From Cheiracanthium punctorium (Eukaryota > Arthropoda > Arachnida > Araneae > Cheiracanthiidae): a stretch of DNA of 64,000 nt. Below are positions 32,943 to 44,850 of this stretch, piece after piece. The number at the start of each line of letters is the position of its first letter. The first letter of the stretch is position 1. The notes beneath the pieces were generated by a model, which searched no databases, was not told the origin of the DNA, and saw only the letters and a list, made by a program, of their open reading frames with translations. Location of the stretch: assembly GCA_038373885.1 (NCBI GenBank), contig JAWZYV010012349.1:203594-267593 (forward strand), given 5' to 3'. The translations under genes and the position numbers were made by a program.

Positions 32943-33940
32943 TTTAGTCAACCATTTGATGATTGTAGCCATTTGATGTAGTTTTTTTTTTTTTTTTTTA
33001 ATTTTTGATCTTAGTTTTTGGTCGCAATTTTACAGATTTATGTTTTAATGGTTTTTTGTATGTGAAGCTAACCTAATAATGATCTCATTATACTTTGTGT
33101 TTCAAGCGATACGACTTTTGACCAAAACCGCAGGAAAGCAATTTTCATATCTGTATCAAATGGGGCAAGAATCTGCATGTACGATGGGGTAAAGATCCGA
33201 ATGCAGATATTTGCCCCTAATGCTTTGGGGTTGTCATGGTTTTGTTTGTTTGATATTCCCATGTTGCGTCAAGTCCTGACCCTTCTAATAACCATCATAT
33301 TAGGCTAAGTTCTGGGTCTTCTAATGATCGTGTCCACCTGGGCCGGAAAAATTTATTCCCCGACATACCCGGGACTAAAATTTTCAGCCAGGAATGCATT
33401 TTATTTCATTTTTATTTATTTATTTTTTGCCACTGATTCGGTTTGTGATTACAACATTTACGTTAACATCAGTTTATTTTAGCAATATGATAATTTTTTC
33501 TACGGCTCTTAGAGATTTGAGTGTCTTTTAGTTCTGCAACAGCCAACTGTCTTTCCCTACTTAGTAAGTTTCTCTAATTAAATTTAACTGACAGTGATTT
33601 GTTTCTTTTTTTCTATCTGTTTTTGTAAACTAAGTTTATAATACATACTTTAGAGATTGTTATCATATCGAATCAAAATTTTCCATGCAGCTCACAGTAA
33701 AAAAAAAAGAAAAAGAAAATTACCACCAGTATTGAAGGTGCTGATAGCAGTCAACCCGCATAACCTGACAAATAATAATTTTGCAGCAAAGACACCTTTT
33801 TCTAAGTTGGGTTTCATTCTGAGTTTTGTGTCCAGTCCGCCACTGCGGATCTTTACCCCATTAGATAAGACCCGAAAATACCAAAATCTGTAAAAGTCAC
33901 TCCCAGTTTTTATGCATTACATTTTAGATAAAAGCGATCA
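32943..33940. other. AT-rich spacer
   Basis: A T-run lies at 32981-32999. No gene or bounded repeat seen. Confidence 0.4.
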
Positions 33941-33947
33941 TTTAAAT

Positions 33948-34115
33948 CAGGGCCGGCCCAAGGGGGGGTGCGAATGTAGGCGATCGCCTAAGGCCCCGTG
34001 CTTATAGAGGCCCCGCTCCTGGGCTATTTTATTGCTATCTCATAAGACATGATAGAGAAGAGGCCCCGCTCTGGCGCTTCGCCTGAGGCCCCGCACGCCC
34101 CTCGGGCCGTCTCTG
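33948..34115. mobile_element. hAT-type MITE (168 bp)
   Basis: TTTAAAT at 33941-33947 and 34116-34122 flank CAGGGCCGGCCCAAGG and CTCGGGCCGTCTCTG. Nearly identical to 40878-41044. The body repeats AGGCCCCG words in both orientations. Confidence 0.78.
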
Positions 34116-34122
34116 TTTAAAT

Positions 34123-34932
34123 AACAGGTAAAGGTTTAAGCTGTATTCTAATAAAAAGTTTAAAGTTTAGGTTCATAACTTGTAGCAATTTTTTAGAAAT
34201 GAGCTATAATAATTCAAAACCGCGGACCTTTGCCCCCATCTATTCTACAGTAAAGGATTATCCATTATTATTAGGCATTCCATAAAAGGTACAAAATAAT
34301 CAGAAATTTAGTTTAAATAAGTTTTACGCTAAAAACGTTTAGAGTAAACTTTTTAAATTTTTTGTAAAATGAAATTAAAATTGGTAAATTTGCCAGTTCA
34401 TCCGAAAACCGATATTCTAGCAAGTTATAGGATGAGCATTTAAGGATACATAAACGCAATTGAAACAGGTGCATTTTGATTCTAAATTTAAAATACTGGT
34501 ACTTTTCCTTTAGACGCCTACTTTAATTTTGAGAGCTTTGGGCGTTCGAAGCATAATTGTAATAGATTATCATTTCTCATCAACATTGCTGTTAAAATAG
34601 GTCTAAAGAAAGCACGATGCCTTTCCTAGAAATTGCAATTAAAGCATACTTGTAATAGATAAATTACTTCCCATGAAGGCTTCAGGTAAATACTTTAGTA
34701 TTAAAATAATAATAGTAATCATCAGTTTACTATAAACATGTTGGCTATAGCAACTGGTAGGGTGGCAGGCCTCGCTTTTAAGGCCACACAAAAAAAGTAA
34801 AAGTTAAACTATTATTATTTGATTCCTCTTACATTTATTTATAATTCTTTAGAAAAAAAAAAGGGTAAAAAGAGAAAGAACAATCCATTTTTTATACTTT
34901 CGATACAACACGTGAAGTAAAAAGGGACCATG
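34123..34932. other. AT-rich spacer
   Basis: No gene found before the tRNA. The A-run at 34919-34923 serves as the - strand tRNA terminator. Confidence 0.45.
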
Positions 34933-35014
34933 CGTAGTCGGTAGGATTCGAACCTACGCGGGAAAATCCCAATGGATTTCTAGTCCATCGCCTTAACCAC
35001 TCGGCCACGACTAC
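34933..35014 (-). tRNA. tRNA-Ser(AGA)
   Basis: An 82-nt - strand gene. Acceptor GTAGTCG pairs with CGACTAC with discriminator G; A box TGGCCGAGTGG, B box GGTTCGAATCC and a long variable arm are present. The anticodon AGA corresponds to TCT at 34979-34981 on the + strand and reads TCN codons after deamination. No intron. The terminator is an A5 on the + strand at 34919-34923. Confidence 0.96.
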
Positions 35015-35627
35015 ATTCTGAGGGTAGCAGGTACGCATACTATAAAATAAACTCTAATGGCAGTTCACTTTGAATAAGCATCTGTTATTTTATGTGACGA
35101 GGAAGTCACTAACTGCAAGCTGAAAACTCACGAGAAAAGTAAGATAGACTGAAATAAATGTAAGTTGTCAGTTATATCATTTTTTAAAAATCTTAATTAT
35201 TGCTTGCCATGTCGAAATAAAAAGTTGTTAAACTTTTAGGAAAACCTCTGCAACATTCCGTTTTGAATTTACTAAAGTGTTCTCTGCAAGTATGTAACAA
35301 CAAATAATTTCAGTTTGGGTGGTGGGGGAGTATGCAAATATCCGAAAGGATTTACTTAAATTTGTTTCCATTATGTATTGTCATTTTTTATTGACTACTT
35401 TTTTCTCTTTATTCGTGAATGTGAATGCTTCTATGGGATTAAAGAAATGCTCTACGGATTTGAACTTAATAAGCTCCTTCGAAAATGACATTTCCCTTCA
35501 ATTCGTAGGTAATTATAAGAAGAATTCAAGGAAGAGTATTGTATAAAATAAAAAATTATGATTTATTCTTAAAAATTTAAAGATATTTATAGTATACAAT
35601 TTTATGCATCGTAATAACTATTGTACA
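35015..35627. other. Spacer between tRNA genes
   Basis: AT-rich. The 75-codon frame at 35319-35546 starts with a hydrophobic stretch but has no recognisable domain or gene context. Confidence 0.4.
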
Positions 35628-35770
35628 CGGCTGTCGATCTAATGGTCTAGAGTTTTGGTTGGTTGTCTTCAGATGTAACGTGAATAACGTGAATACCGAT
35701 CAAGACACACCCCTACCCCCTTATAGGCAGATAGCCTACGTGTAGCTTTGCATAAATAATACACTAAACT
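35628..35770 (+). mobile_element. SINE body fragment next to tRNA-Ser
   Basis: GGCTGTCGATCTAATGG, then AGATGTAACGTGAATAACG, CACCCCTACCCCC and GTGTAGCTTTGCATAA match the repeat at 38797-39012 in order. It ends about 14 bp before the tRNA-Ser(GCT) gene. Confidence 0.55.
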
Positions 35771-35783
35771 AGGAGTCCTGTGT

Positions 35784-35865
35784 GACGAGGTGGCCGAGTG
35801 GTTAAGGCGATGGACTGCTAATCCATTGGGCTCTGCCCGCGTGGGTTCGAATCCCATCCTCGTCG
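35784..35865 (+). tRNA. tRNA-Ser(GCT), second copy
   Basis: Base-for-base identical to the gene at 18017-18098, with unrelated flanks. All stems and both internal promoter boxes are intact. A T4 tract about 9 nt downstream (35875-35878) can terminate Pol III. Confidence 0.96.
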
Positions 35866-36507
35866 GTCGTTTAGTTTTGACGCTGTTAAGCTATGTACCA
35901 CTGATTTTTATAAATAGCTTCAACTTCTTTCTTCTTTAGTTTTTTTTTTTTTTCAAGAAAAAAGGTTAATTTAATTTTTATATGACTGAAAACATTTTTA
36001 ACTTTTTCTTTTAGAACTTTTCGCTCCAAAATTTGTTCCTTAACCCATCCATTTTAGACAACCTTGTATTAATGCAACATCACATCATAGTGACACTTTA
36101 TCATGATAACCTTCAAGTTAATGCTTAGCTTTGCGCCCATGCAAAACACTGTATTTAATGAAATATGCAGAAAAATATGGCTTAAACACGCATTTTATGA
36201 CGCATTATCATTTCATGATTTTTTCTCATTTCAGAATAAAAATTTTCAGGTTTTGTCACATATTGATTACTTTAATAATTTTATTTCAATGTCTCCAGAA
36301 TATAGATATTTAAACGCTCACGCATGCACACAAAACGTTTGCTACTAATTAAAAAGAAAGAAAGAAAATTGATCTCATGATGTTGATAGCATTTTGGAGC
36401 TAGGTACAATAATATCTATACAATTATATCAATCGCAAGCCAAATACTTCATTTTCTTCCAGTATTAAATTAAAAATTTCCAATTTATACCATTCATTAC
36501 AATAATT
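35866..36507. other. AT-rich spacer
   Basis: A T-run lies at 35940-35953. No gene. Confidence 0.4.
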
Positions 36508-38524
36508 AAAAAATCTGATGTGTCCAACACATGACTTCCTTGCACGTCCATTAGATCAAAAATATTTTCGATGCACTTCCTCTAAATTTATTTGTTTGAA
36601 AGAGATAAAATATCAATAATAGTAAGGTTTAGCGATTTCTAGCCAAATATTTCGATATCGCCAAGCTGAGTTCAATTTGAAAGATTTCTTTCTGACACTT
36701 TATTTGGCGATATTTCACCAAAAGCCGACAAACTTGAGATAGTCAGCGAGATTTTGGGGATAGCCAAAGTAGTCATTGACCACAGACTTTCAATGAATTG
36801 AATGCATCTATACACCTCAATGTATTCAAAGTCATTTGGCTCACCATGTAAATAAATTCTCAGTCGATTGCTGTCAAAAAAGATATTGAAAACAGTTAGA
36901 TATTACAATAGTTCTAAATACAAAGTTAAAAAATCTACGGGTTAAAGTTTTAGAGTTATACAAAATAGGAAATAATTTTTGGCGCCAAATTTGGCGATAT
37001 TTCGGCGAAACTCGTCAATGTCGACGACATTTGGCGAGATTTTAAGCATGAACCAAACAATGACAGATTATCGCCAAATTTGGCGATATTCCGCCAAAAC
37101 TCGCCAAGAACGATAACAAATGGCGATACTTTGGGCATGGACCAAATGACTGACTATCGCCAAATTTGGCGATATTTCGCCAAAACTCGCCAAGGTCGAG
37201 GACAGACGGCGAGATTTTGGGCATGTACCAAACAATGACTGTCTACAGTTGTATTATATTGAAGATGTCCATAGACATTAAGGTACTGAAATTCTTTTCG
37301 GTGGTCCTGTAAATAAACTCTCCAGTAGATTGGAACCAAAAATCGAGATGCACAACTAGATGTTACAACATTCTTATATATGAAATTTCATAATAGTTTT
37401 TGAGATTTGAGAGTTAAATATGCACACACATACACCAAAAGTCGCCAAGCTTGGCGACTTTTGGCATAGTTCTTGAGGGAGGCACGTGACCGTGGTCGGA
37501 CCATTACCTAACTTATGTGGTAGGACGGTATTGTGCTTGAAATGGATGAATGCCCCTAAAATTGCTATTGACCGTAATGTATTGGAAATCTTTTGAGTGT
37601 TCCTGTAGCAGAACTATAAATGAAAAAGACACTTTTTTTAATGGAGAAATTCATTTTCTAACTCTTTAGAGAATATATCACTTCTGAGTCGTTTGAAATA
37701 GCCCAATACCTGTAAAAAACGCTTTGATGAATTTCGGCCCATAGAGCGTAATGCATTTCGAATCTTTTGGGCGGTCCTGTAGATAAACTATTCAGTCGAA
37801 TGGAACGGAAAGGGAAGGTGCACAACTAGATGTTACAACAATCCTAAATATAAAGTTTCAACATTCAACGCCTAACAGTTTTTGAGATATGCGAGTTTAA
37901 TGAATTTCGGCCCATTGAGTGTAATGTATTTCGAATGTTTTGGGCAGTCCTGTAGATAAACTATCCAGTCGAATGGAACCAAAAGGGGAGGTGCACAACT
38001 AGATGTTACAACTATCCAAAATATGAAGTTTCGACATTCTACGCCTAATAGCTTTTGAGTTAGGCGAGTTTAATGAATTTCGGCCCATAGAGCGTAATGT
38101 ATTTCGAATCTTTTGGGCGGTCCTGTACATAAACTATCCATTCGATTGCCACCAAAAGGGGAGGTGCACAACTAGATCATAGAACAATCCTAAATATCAA
38201 ATCTCAACATTCTACGACCATTAGTTTTTGAGATATGCGAGTTACATACATACGTACGTACGTACGTACGTACGTATGTATGTAACTGTACGTACGTACG
38301 TACAGACGGCATGGAAAAACTGGCCACAGTAGACTCGCCACTGGTCAAAATGAGTTGCAGACGCGTTAATATGATCGTGCATGCTAGCCTACGATGAGAT
38401 GCATCGAAAAAAAATTTTTAATTAAATTTAGAGGTAGTCAAAATCGGTTTTTTCGTCGAAATTTGGCCCCCAAAATTTTTCGGGATCACATTACTTCCTT
38501 ATACTACGTACAAGGAAGTAAAAA
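36508..38524 (+). mobile_element. Helentron-like non-autonomous element, copy B (2017 bp)
   Basis: Same layout and nearly the same sequence as 30200-32238: subterminal ACTTCCTTGCACGT, GGCGA tandem units, 30-bp palindrome (37435-37464), three 173-bp units (37729, 37902, 38075), ACGT microsatellite (38244-38303) and terminal hairpin. Single-base differences are scattered, which argues against assembly duplication. The direct orientation, 4.3 kb apart, makes the interval prone to deletion by unequal exchange. Confidence 0.68.
37729..38303. repeat. Three 173-bp units plus ACGT microsatellite, copy B
   Basis: GAATTTCGGCCCAT starts at 37729, 37902 and 38075, again exactly 173 bp apart. The adjoining ACGT repeat is interrupted by ATGTATGTAACTGTACG. 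Confidence 0.88.
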
Positions 38525-38796
38525 CAACTGAAATTATTAAAAAATTGAAAAATTTCGAAGTTGTGAAAGTTTTAAAAAAGTTTGTCCTTTTCATATTATG
38601 ATATACTGATTTTAACAATACTGTGGATCTTCAGCAAACAAGGATTCCCCACTAGAATTGGGAGGGGGGGCTTCCATAAATGATACCGAACACTTTTTCA
38701 ATACCTTTCAGCCCCACCCTTTCCTTTTTATCACACACATCCCCCCCCCCTCCTCCCGGTAACATATCACTCTATATTACATGAAGATATAGGACC

Positions 38797-39012
38797 ACCA
38801 TAGCTGAGTGGATAAGCCAAAATGGTAGACGGCTGAAATGTTGAGGTCCTGCGTTCTGGCCCATCGCGCGGCAGTCGATCTGACGGTTTGAAGTTTTGAT
38901 CGATTTTCACTAGATGTAACTTAAATATGCGTCAGGATCTCTTAAAAAGTCCTCCCACCAAGTCATGCCCTCTCCATCCTTGTGGCATATAGCCCTTGCG
39001 TAGCTTTACCAT
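38797..39012 (+). mobile_element. tRNA-derived SINE, most complete copy of its family
   Basis: A tRNA-like head with A box TAGCTGAGTGG at 38801 and a weak B box near 38845 is followed by the body words GCAGTCGATCTGACGG, AGATGTAACTTAAATA and GCATATAGCCCTTGCG. Bodies at 11594 and 35628 belong to the same family. No TSD was fixed. Confidence 0.6.
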
Positions 39013-39025
39013 GACACAACACACA

Positions 39026-39174
39026 CGGAGGCGTAGCTAGGGCTTTCTGCGCCCGGGGGCAACTGAAGATTTAGCACACCTTTCTATTAGGTTAGCTTTT
39101 CAATTTGGCGCCCCTTGGGTGCAGCGCCCGGGGACAAATTCCCCTCTTTGCTTCCTCCCCTAGCTACGCCATTG
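39026..39174. mobile_element. hAT-type MITE, worn (149 bp)
   Basis: GGAGGCGTAGCTAGGG and CCCTAGCTACGCCATTG are inverted ends, and CGCCCGGGG words lie inside both. Flanks (CACAACACACA, then ACAAAATA) give no exact TSD. Confidence 0.6.
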
Positions 39175-40394
39175 ACAAAATACATAAACATATGCTTGCA
39201 ATTTAGAAACAAAGCACTATTCTTTATAGATCATACTTCATATTTTATTTTAAATAATATGATTTAATGACATTAGTGAGCATTATTTTCTCTTAGGTGA
39301 AGAATTTCTGCTGCTACCGTCTTGAAACCAACCATTACAAGCCTTTTTTTTTTTTTTTTCCCAAAAAGAAAGGACTATAAATACTTTGTGTGTGCAACTT
39401 ATTGAATACAATTAAATAAATAAAAGAATAAAGATAAATCCTCAAATTCTCCCTCGTTTAGAAAGAAGTCGCTGTAGAAAACCGTAAAAAGAAATTCTAA
39501 ATGAAATCCATCCTTGTGATGTCATGTTCTAGAAAAAAAAAAAAAAAAAAAAAAAGGTGGGGGGGGGATATATTTTATAAATACACATTATCAACTTACA
39601 AATCGTAACCCCTTCACTTTATTTTAAAAAAAGAATTTCATAAAAATTGTCACTAAATTATAAAAAAAAGCTTAGAAATTTTAATTAATTTTGCCGGACA
39701 GGCAGAAAATAATTACATTGATTGGCTTGTTATGTTACGCGCTAAAATTTATTTTCATTCTCCGTCAGAGACTACGTCATTGAACTGAGAATCGGCGCAT
39801 TACATAATCTCCTATTCCTCTTATTTGCTCGATTCAGCCTTGAAACTTGTTTTTATGAAGAACAAACTCACTATTTTATACTTGCTTATTGTTGCTCATC
39901 TTTATTTAATGTTTATACTGACTTCTTTTAAAAGAACATGTTTTTAAGTTCAAGTGTGCTTAAGGAAGGGGGAGATTGCCCCCGTCGCCCTTTTCCAAGA
40001 CCTCAGTCTGTTAAACGATCCTTTGGTCCATAATTTAAATGCACTGCTGCAATTCAGTCCCTTAAAACTAGGCACACTGAACCGCAAAGGGATCAATTTT
40101 CTTTTCTTTTCTTTTTTTTTTCTTCTTTTCTTTTCTTTTTTTTTTTTCTTTTCTTTTTTTTTTTTTTTTTTTTTTTAGCCAGGTGACCCTCATCGAACAA
40201 AAGTGCTTTGGGAAGGAGGGGGTAAACCCCCAAAAGCATGAGTATTGGCTAGAAACACGTAATAATTCTTAAAATATATAATTCATATTCATACACACAC
40301 CGTACTTATTGATCTATTCACAGTTTGATTGAACGAATGCATGTGTTCATATTGCACATAAAAAATTATTACCCTACTCACATTTTATCCCATC
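39175..40394. other. AT-rich spacer with homopolymers
   Basis: An A-run plus G-run lies at 39534-39568 and a long T-rich tract at 40096-40176. No gene. Confidence 0.45.
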
Positions 40395-40402
40395 CCCTAT
40401 AG

Positions 40403-40874
40403 CAGAGGTTCCCAAACTGGGGGCCGCGGCACCCTGGGGTGCCCCGAGCGTATGTCAGGGGTGCCGTGGAGATAATCAAGAAAAGTGTTTTGGTGGAGTA
40501 TAATCCAATAATTTCCTCTGAACCGCTTTCCCACAAAAAAGTTGGCCAAGCCGATGACCAAGTGGGCTCAAACAAAAATATTTCAGTCACGTTCAAGACT
40601 ATCCTGTAGCCTCTCTTTTACAGGAACTCCCTGAAATGGGTGTATTGTCAAAATTCTATATCCCTTTCCCAAGAGAGTACTTTCTTGATAGTTAGCCCTA
40701 TAAACAAAGAAACAAAAAATAAAGTAAAATGCATCCAAACTGCTTCATTCTAACCTTCCTATTCATATTGCTTTAAAGGAAATCTGCCGCGAAAGTTTTT
40801 AGCCTGAAAAGGGTGCCGTGAAATGTTTTTAGCCTGACAAGGGTGCCGCGGGGAAAAAAGTTTGGGAACTCCTG
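40403..40874. mobile_element. hAT-type MITE, 3' target site split by another insertion
   Basis: CAGAGGTTCCCAAACTG and AGTTTGGGAACTCCTG are its ends. The left TSD CCCTATAG is at 40395-40402. The right copy is recovered only after removing the younger element and one of its TSDs: CCC at 41049-41051 followed by TATAG at 41052-41056. The interior carries GGGTGCCG words near both ends. Confidence 0.83.
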
Positions 40875-40877
40875 CCC

Positions 40878-41044
40878 CAGGGCCGGCCCAAAGGGGGTGC
40901 GAATGTAGGCGATAGCCTAAGGCCCCGCGCTTATAGAGGCCCCGCTCCTGGGCCATTTTATTGCTATCTCATAAGACATGATAGAGAAGAGGCCCCGCTC
41001 TTGCGCTTCGCCTGGGGCCCCGCACGCCCTTCGGGCCGTCTCTG
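40878..41044. mobile_element. hAT-type MITE nested at the end of the previous one (167 bp)
   Basis: CCTGCCC at 40871-40877 and 41045-41051 flank CAGGGCCGGCCCAAAGG and TCGGGCCGTCTCTG. Nearly identical to 33948-34115, so both moved recently. Confidence 0.82.
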
Positions 41045-41056
41045 CCTGCCCTATAG

Positions 41057-41924
41057 TAATTAAAAACTCAGGAATTCCAAAAAGCCATTCATATGAGGCA
41101 GATGGATCCAGACGAGGGGGTGGGGGTACAACAGGGGCACCTGCCCTGCACCAGATGAACTACGTTTACACTATAGAAGACTAACTTGTTTTATTTTGTA
41201 AATTCAAACAAATTTACAAGAAAAATAAACAAAAAAAAAAAAAAAAAAAAATGTGCCCTCTCCAGATTTTTATTTTTATTTATTTTTATCTTCTACTGTA
41301 TGAGGGTTTGGCTTTGCTATTTACTTCCTGTCTGAAAACGACAAAAAGTGAGGGAGAGGGCAGATTTTTAGATTTTTTAAAATAGCCGTACGGTTTTCCT
41401 CTGTGTTTTTATACAAAAATTCTCAAAATTTCAAGCTGATTGGACTAACGGTGTCAGAAACACTTTCTTTCAAAGTTAAAAACTGTACAAACTAGCTAAA
41501 AATCTGGTAAAGAACAGATTTTTTCAGACTCTTAAAGAAGTTCAGATTATTAATCTTACTTTTTTTTAATAAAGTTTTTAAAATTAAATTTTAATTTTAA
41601 TTTTTTTTTAAAACTAAATTTAAAAAGATTTTTACTAGCCTCTTTCGGTCTCGTTAGTTTCGTTTCAAAAATTGTTTTCCTAATTCGGTACAAACTGAAA
41701 CTTTGGATACACGTGCAACTCCGATGGACTCTCAACTGTTTTCCTTTTTCTAATATTCTAATAGTTTTTTTTTTTTTAAATGTCTATAATTTTTTTTTTC
41801 TGAAATCGAGTTTTTCATTTATTCACAGTCCGTTATGTAAATAACCGTACTTTTATTCTATCCACAGAAGGCGCAGCGCCAGGTGTCGAACGGCTGCTAC
41901 AATAGAAAGGTACACCTGCTTTCA
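41057..41924. other. AT-rich spacer
   Basis: An A-run lies at 41233-41250. GCGCAGCGCCAGGTGTCG is near 41871. No gene. Confidence 0.4.
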
Positions 41925-41932
41925 GTAGCGGC

Positions 41933-42711
41933 TCGTGGGTTATTTAAATGGAGGTTCACAAAATTAATTTCGAAAATTAAATAGGCAGATACGACGCACC
42001 TTACAAGTTAAAATAGATTTGAATTTTCAGCAGTTAAAGGAAAACAATGCACGCAACTGAAAGAAAACAAAGTCATCTCTGATCTTACATTTCGTCGCTA
42101 AGATAAGTTTTAATAAATATAGTGTCTTGATTTTTTTCTTTTAATTTTTTTTTTTTTTTTCAAAGGATGACATTGAAAAATGTCATTGTTGTAGCTCCGA
42201 AACACTTATTGGACTCCCATCTTAATTATTGACACTAGTTCGTGAAAAATCATAAAAATTAAGAAAATAATAAGAATATGAAAAAAAATGGATTAACTAA
42301 TCGAACACAACAAGCCCAAGAGAGAATCCAGAGGAGATAACGGCAAAAAAAAATCTGCTGTGAGCAGAATAAAATTGTGCGAACGAAAGCGTCTCGCTTC
42401 TCCCCGCAACTCTCTCTCACTCTCTCGGCGTTTTTCCTCAGAGACCGGTAGAAAGGGCTACTAGGGTCGATCGCACGTGCGAGCGACGAAAGACTATGCT
42501 GCAATAACCTACGATACAGTGCGTTATCTATAATAAACGCGTTTAATAATAGTGGGGGGTGGGGGTGGGGGAGAGTAAAACTCGTGTTTTAAATTCACAA
42601 AAATCTAGAAGTGTACTTAATATATTTTTTATTTATTTAATTTGTTAATGTGTTTATTCTTTAGTTTTTCCTCTGGGGTGTTCATGTGCTCAAATGGAGG
42701 AGCCGCCACTG
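41933..42711. mobile_element. hAT-type MITE (779 bp)
   Basis: CAGTAGCGGCTCGTGGG and GGAGGAGCCGCCACTG are inverted ends, flanked by CCTGCTTT at 41925-41932 and TCTGCTTT at 42712-42719 (seven of eight match). Its termini are like those of 19844 and 28699, with a different interior. An 81-codon frame inside is not recognisable. Confidence 0.75.
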
Positions 42712-42881
42712 TCTGCTTTATTCTTTCAAAATGCAACCCAACTTAACAGTTCTCACTGATAATATATATCTCACGAAAACACTGTAGATTCAGAATGGAT
42801 GAAAATGCTGCAGTCAAGAGGCGATATTCCGAAAAGTGAGATTTAAAAAATATTTGCATACGTGAGTTAACGTCTGGCTGG

Positions 42882-43758
42882 CAGTGGCGCAGAGAGGGAG
42901 GGGGAGCAAGGGAAAAATCCCCAGGGCCTCAGCTTGTGAAGGGGCCCCGCTTTTGCTGTTTATACGATACTTAATTGTGTGCTGTCAATTTTGTAAAAAA
43001 AAAAAAAAAAAGTCCAAATTCAGATTATGTCCCCGGATGTTTCAAATTAATTTTTGAATGAAATTACAAAAAGCCAGCTAGAGCATAAACCACCCACTTG
43101 ACAAAAACGAGGAGTGTTAGTGATTGAGTCTTCTTTTGCAAGAAAAGTAGACATGGACGGTGTTATTCAACGGTTTGCCATGACTAAAAGTAGAAAAGAT
43201 TTATTTAACAAGAAATCATTTTTTTTTCCGAGACACATTGTTAAATAGTGGAAGAAAGGGTATAGCCAGAGGAGAGACTATGGGCCCACCCAACCTCCTG
43301 AATTTTGAATTTTCCTTAACAAAATGTTAAAGGTCAAGACTTTCAATGAGAAATTTTGAAATTTCCGCTCTTTTGGCCTTCTGAAATTTTTTTGTCTGCC
43401 TGCTTGCATGGAAGTATGAATAAAAATATTCATTTTTTCAATACTGAGGAAACATGCCATGCAAAAATGTTAACGTTTCAAATACAGTTTCTCTATGGAG
43501 GTGACGAAACCTTCAAAACAAAATGTTGGTATTTTTTAGAGCATGTATGTTTATTAAAGTATAATAATCTTTTAAATTAATAATTTTAATTCTATTAATT
43601 ATTTTCCAATTACAATTAATTTAAAGTTTCTTTAAATGAGGAATAACTTTAGTAAGGAATAAATGATTGGTCTGATCGATATCAAAAGGATTTCTAGATA
43701 GCAAAGGGACCCCAAAGATTTTATCCCCGGGGCCCCGACTTGGCTCTCTTCGCCTCTG
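42882..43758. mobile_element. hAT-type MITE (877 bp)
   Basis: An exact TSD CTGGCTGG (42874-42881 and 43759-43766) flanks CAGTGGCGCAGAGAGG and CTCTCTTCGCCTCTG. GGGGCCCC blocks sit inside each end. A piece of its right end also appears at 58920-58940. No transposase. Confidence 0.83.
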
Positions 43759-43822
43759 CTGGCTGGCATAATTCATTCGAATATTTCAATTAACTGCGTA
43801 CATACTGTATATATATAATATA

Positions 43823-44633
43823 CAGGGTGTCCTAAAGACACTTGACCCAGGCTTTTATTCCTGAAATATTGATCGTAGAGAGATATGCGATAAATTACAA
43901 TGTTACATAAAAAAAAGGTACAGAATTTTATGTTATCCATTAAATTTTTTTGACGGATTAAATTGAAAAAAATATACTAAATTTAAATTTTTATATGGTT
44001 CCCGTACGAAAAAATTCCGAATTAGTAAAATGAGCCTCATACATCAATTAGGCGATGTGCAAAGTTTGAGCATTTTATCCCCAAAGGTGTCGGAGATATG
44101 AAAATAAATGTATGAATACGCAGAATATGTTCATACATATATTTCAAGTATATATTAAAAAAATTATAGCTTTTTATTATTTGGAATGCGCATGGGATAT
44201 TTTAAATAAAAAAAATAGAAGGCGTATTTTTTTTTTTAAATATCAATTTTTCATTTAAAAAATATTATTATTTTTAAAATTTTTAGTTCTAATATAGATG
44301 CAAACTATTATGCTAGGCTACTATGATTTTGTGTTAAACAACTTCACATATGATTACAAGTAAACATTCAAAATTGAAAATTCTAAATATTGAACGTCCC
44401 TTGTCCCCTTAAACATATGAGCCTTTTTATGACGAAAAACTGAAACTTTGTACATTACCTAGTTCATCAACCTTATTTAAATTTTTTGTACCGGGGGCCG
44501 TATAAAAAAAATTTAAATTTTGTACTTATTCAAACCTCTTTTTAAAATGCAAGCTTGTAGTTTACTGTATGCGTCTAAGATCAATATAAAAGGTATAAAA
44601 GCTCAGTTTAATGCTTCTGGGACATCCTATATG
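43823..44633. mobile_element. Tc1/mariner-like element beside the tRNA pair (811 bp)
   Basis: It starts CAGGGTGTCCTAAAGACA after TA, and ends with the inverse of CATATAGGATGTCCCAGAAG. Inverted similarity extends about 60 bp (AGGCTTTTATTCC against GAGCTTTTATACC). Its right part is repeated, inverted relative to the window, at 58331-58908, with the same position relative to the tRNA pair. No open transposase. Confidence 0.62.
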
Positions 44634-44681
44634 TACTACAGTGCATACGTTAATTATTTGGCTTAATTTAGGAGGGGAAAG

Positions 44682-44690
44682 AAAAAAAAA
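44682..44690 (-). terminator. Pol III terminator of Phe-Asp pair 1
   Basis: A9 on the + strand is T9 on the transcribed strand, starting 5 nt after tRNA-Asp. Confidence 0.88.
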
Positions 44691-44695
44691 TTACC

Positions 44696-44767
44696 CTCCC
44701 CGGCGGGGAATCGAACCCCGGTCTCCCGCGTGACAGGCGGGGATACTGACCACTATACTACCGAGGA
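44696..44767 (-). tRNA. tRNA-Asp(GTC), pair 1
   Basis: A 72-nt gene with acceptor TCCTCGG against CCGGGGA, discriminator G, anticodon GTC, A box TAGTATAGTGG and B box GGTTCGATTCC. It lies 10 nt downstream of tRNA-Phe on the same strand with no T-run between, so the two are probably one transcript. Confidence 0.96.
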
Positions 44768-44777
44768 CAAGGGCAGC

Positions 44778-44850
44778 TGCCGAAACCCGGGATCGAACCA
44801 GGGACCTTTAGATCTTCAGTCTAACGCTCTCCCAACTGAGCTATTTCGGC
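44778..44850 (-). tRNA. tRNA-Phe(GAA), pair 1
   Basis: A 73-nt gene with acceptor GCCGAAA against TTTCGGC, discriminator A, anticodon GAA, A box TAGCTCAGTTGG and B box GGTTCGATCCC. First gene of the pair. Its upstream flank (44856-44980) matches the flank of pair 4. Confidence 0.96.

Noticed and set aside
35669..35857. 62-codon - strand frame over tRNA-Ser
   Set aside because: Antisense translation of the tRNA and SINE; such MGFEPTRAE-type peptides are known tRNA artefacts.
30200..38524. Tandem segmental duplication of 30-38 kb
   Set aside because: Homology stops exactly at the element ends and flanks are unrelated, so two insertions explain it better.
40096..40176. Polypyrimidine tract as a regulatory or splice element
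   Set aside because: Homopolymer-like T-rich repeat with no adjacent exon; common in this window.
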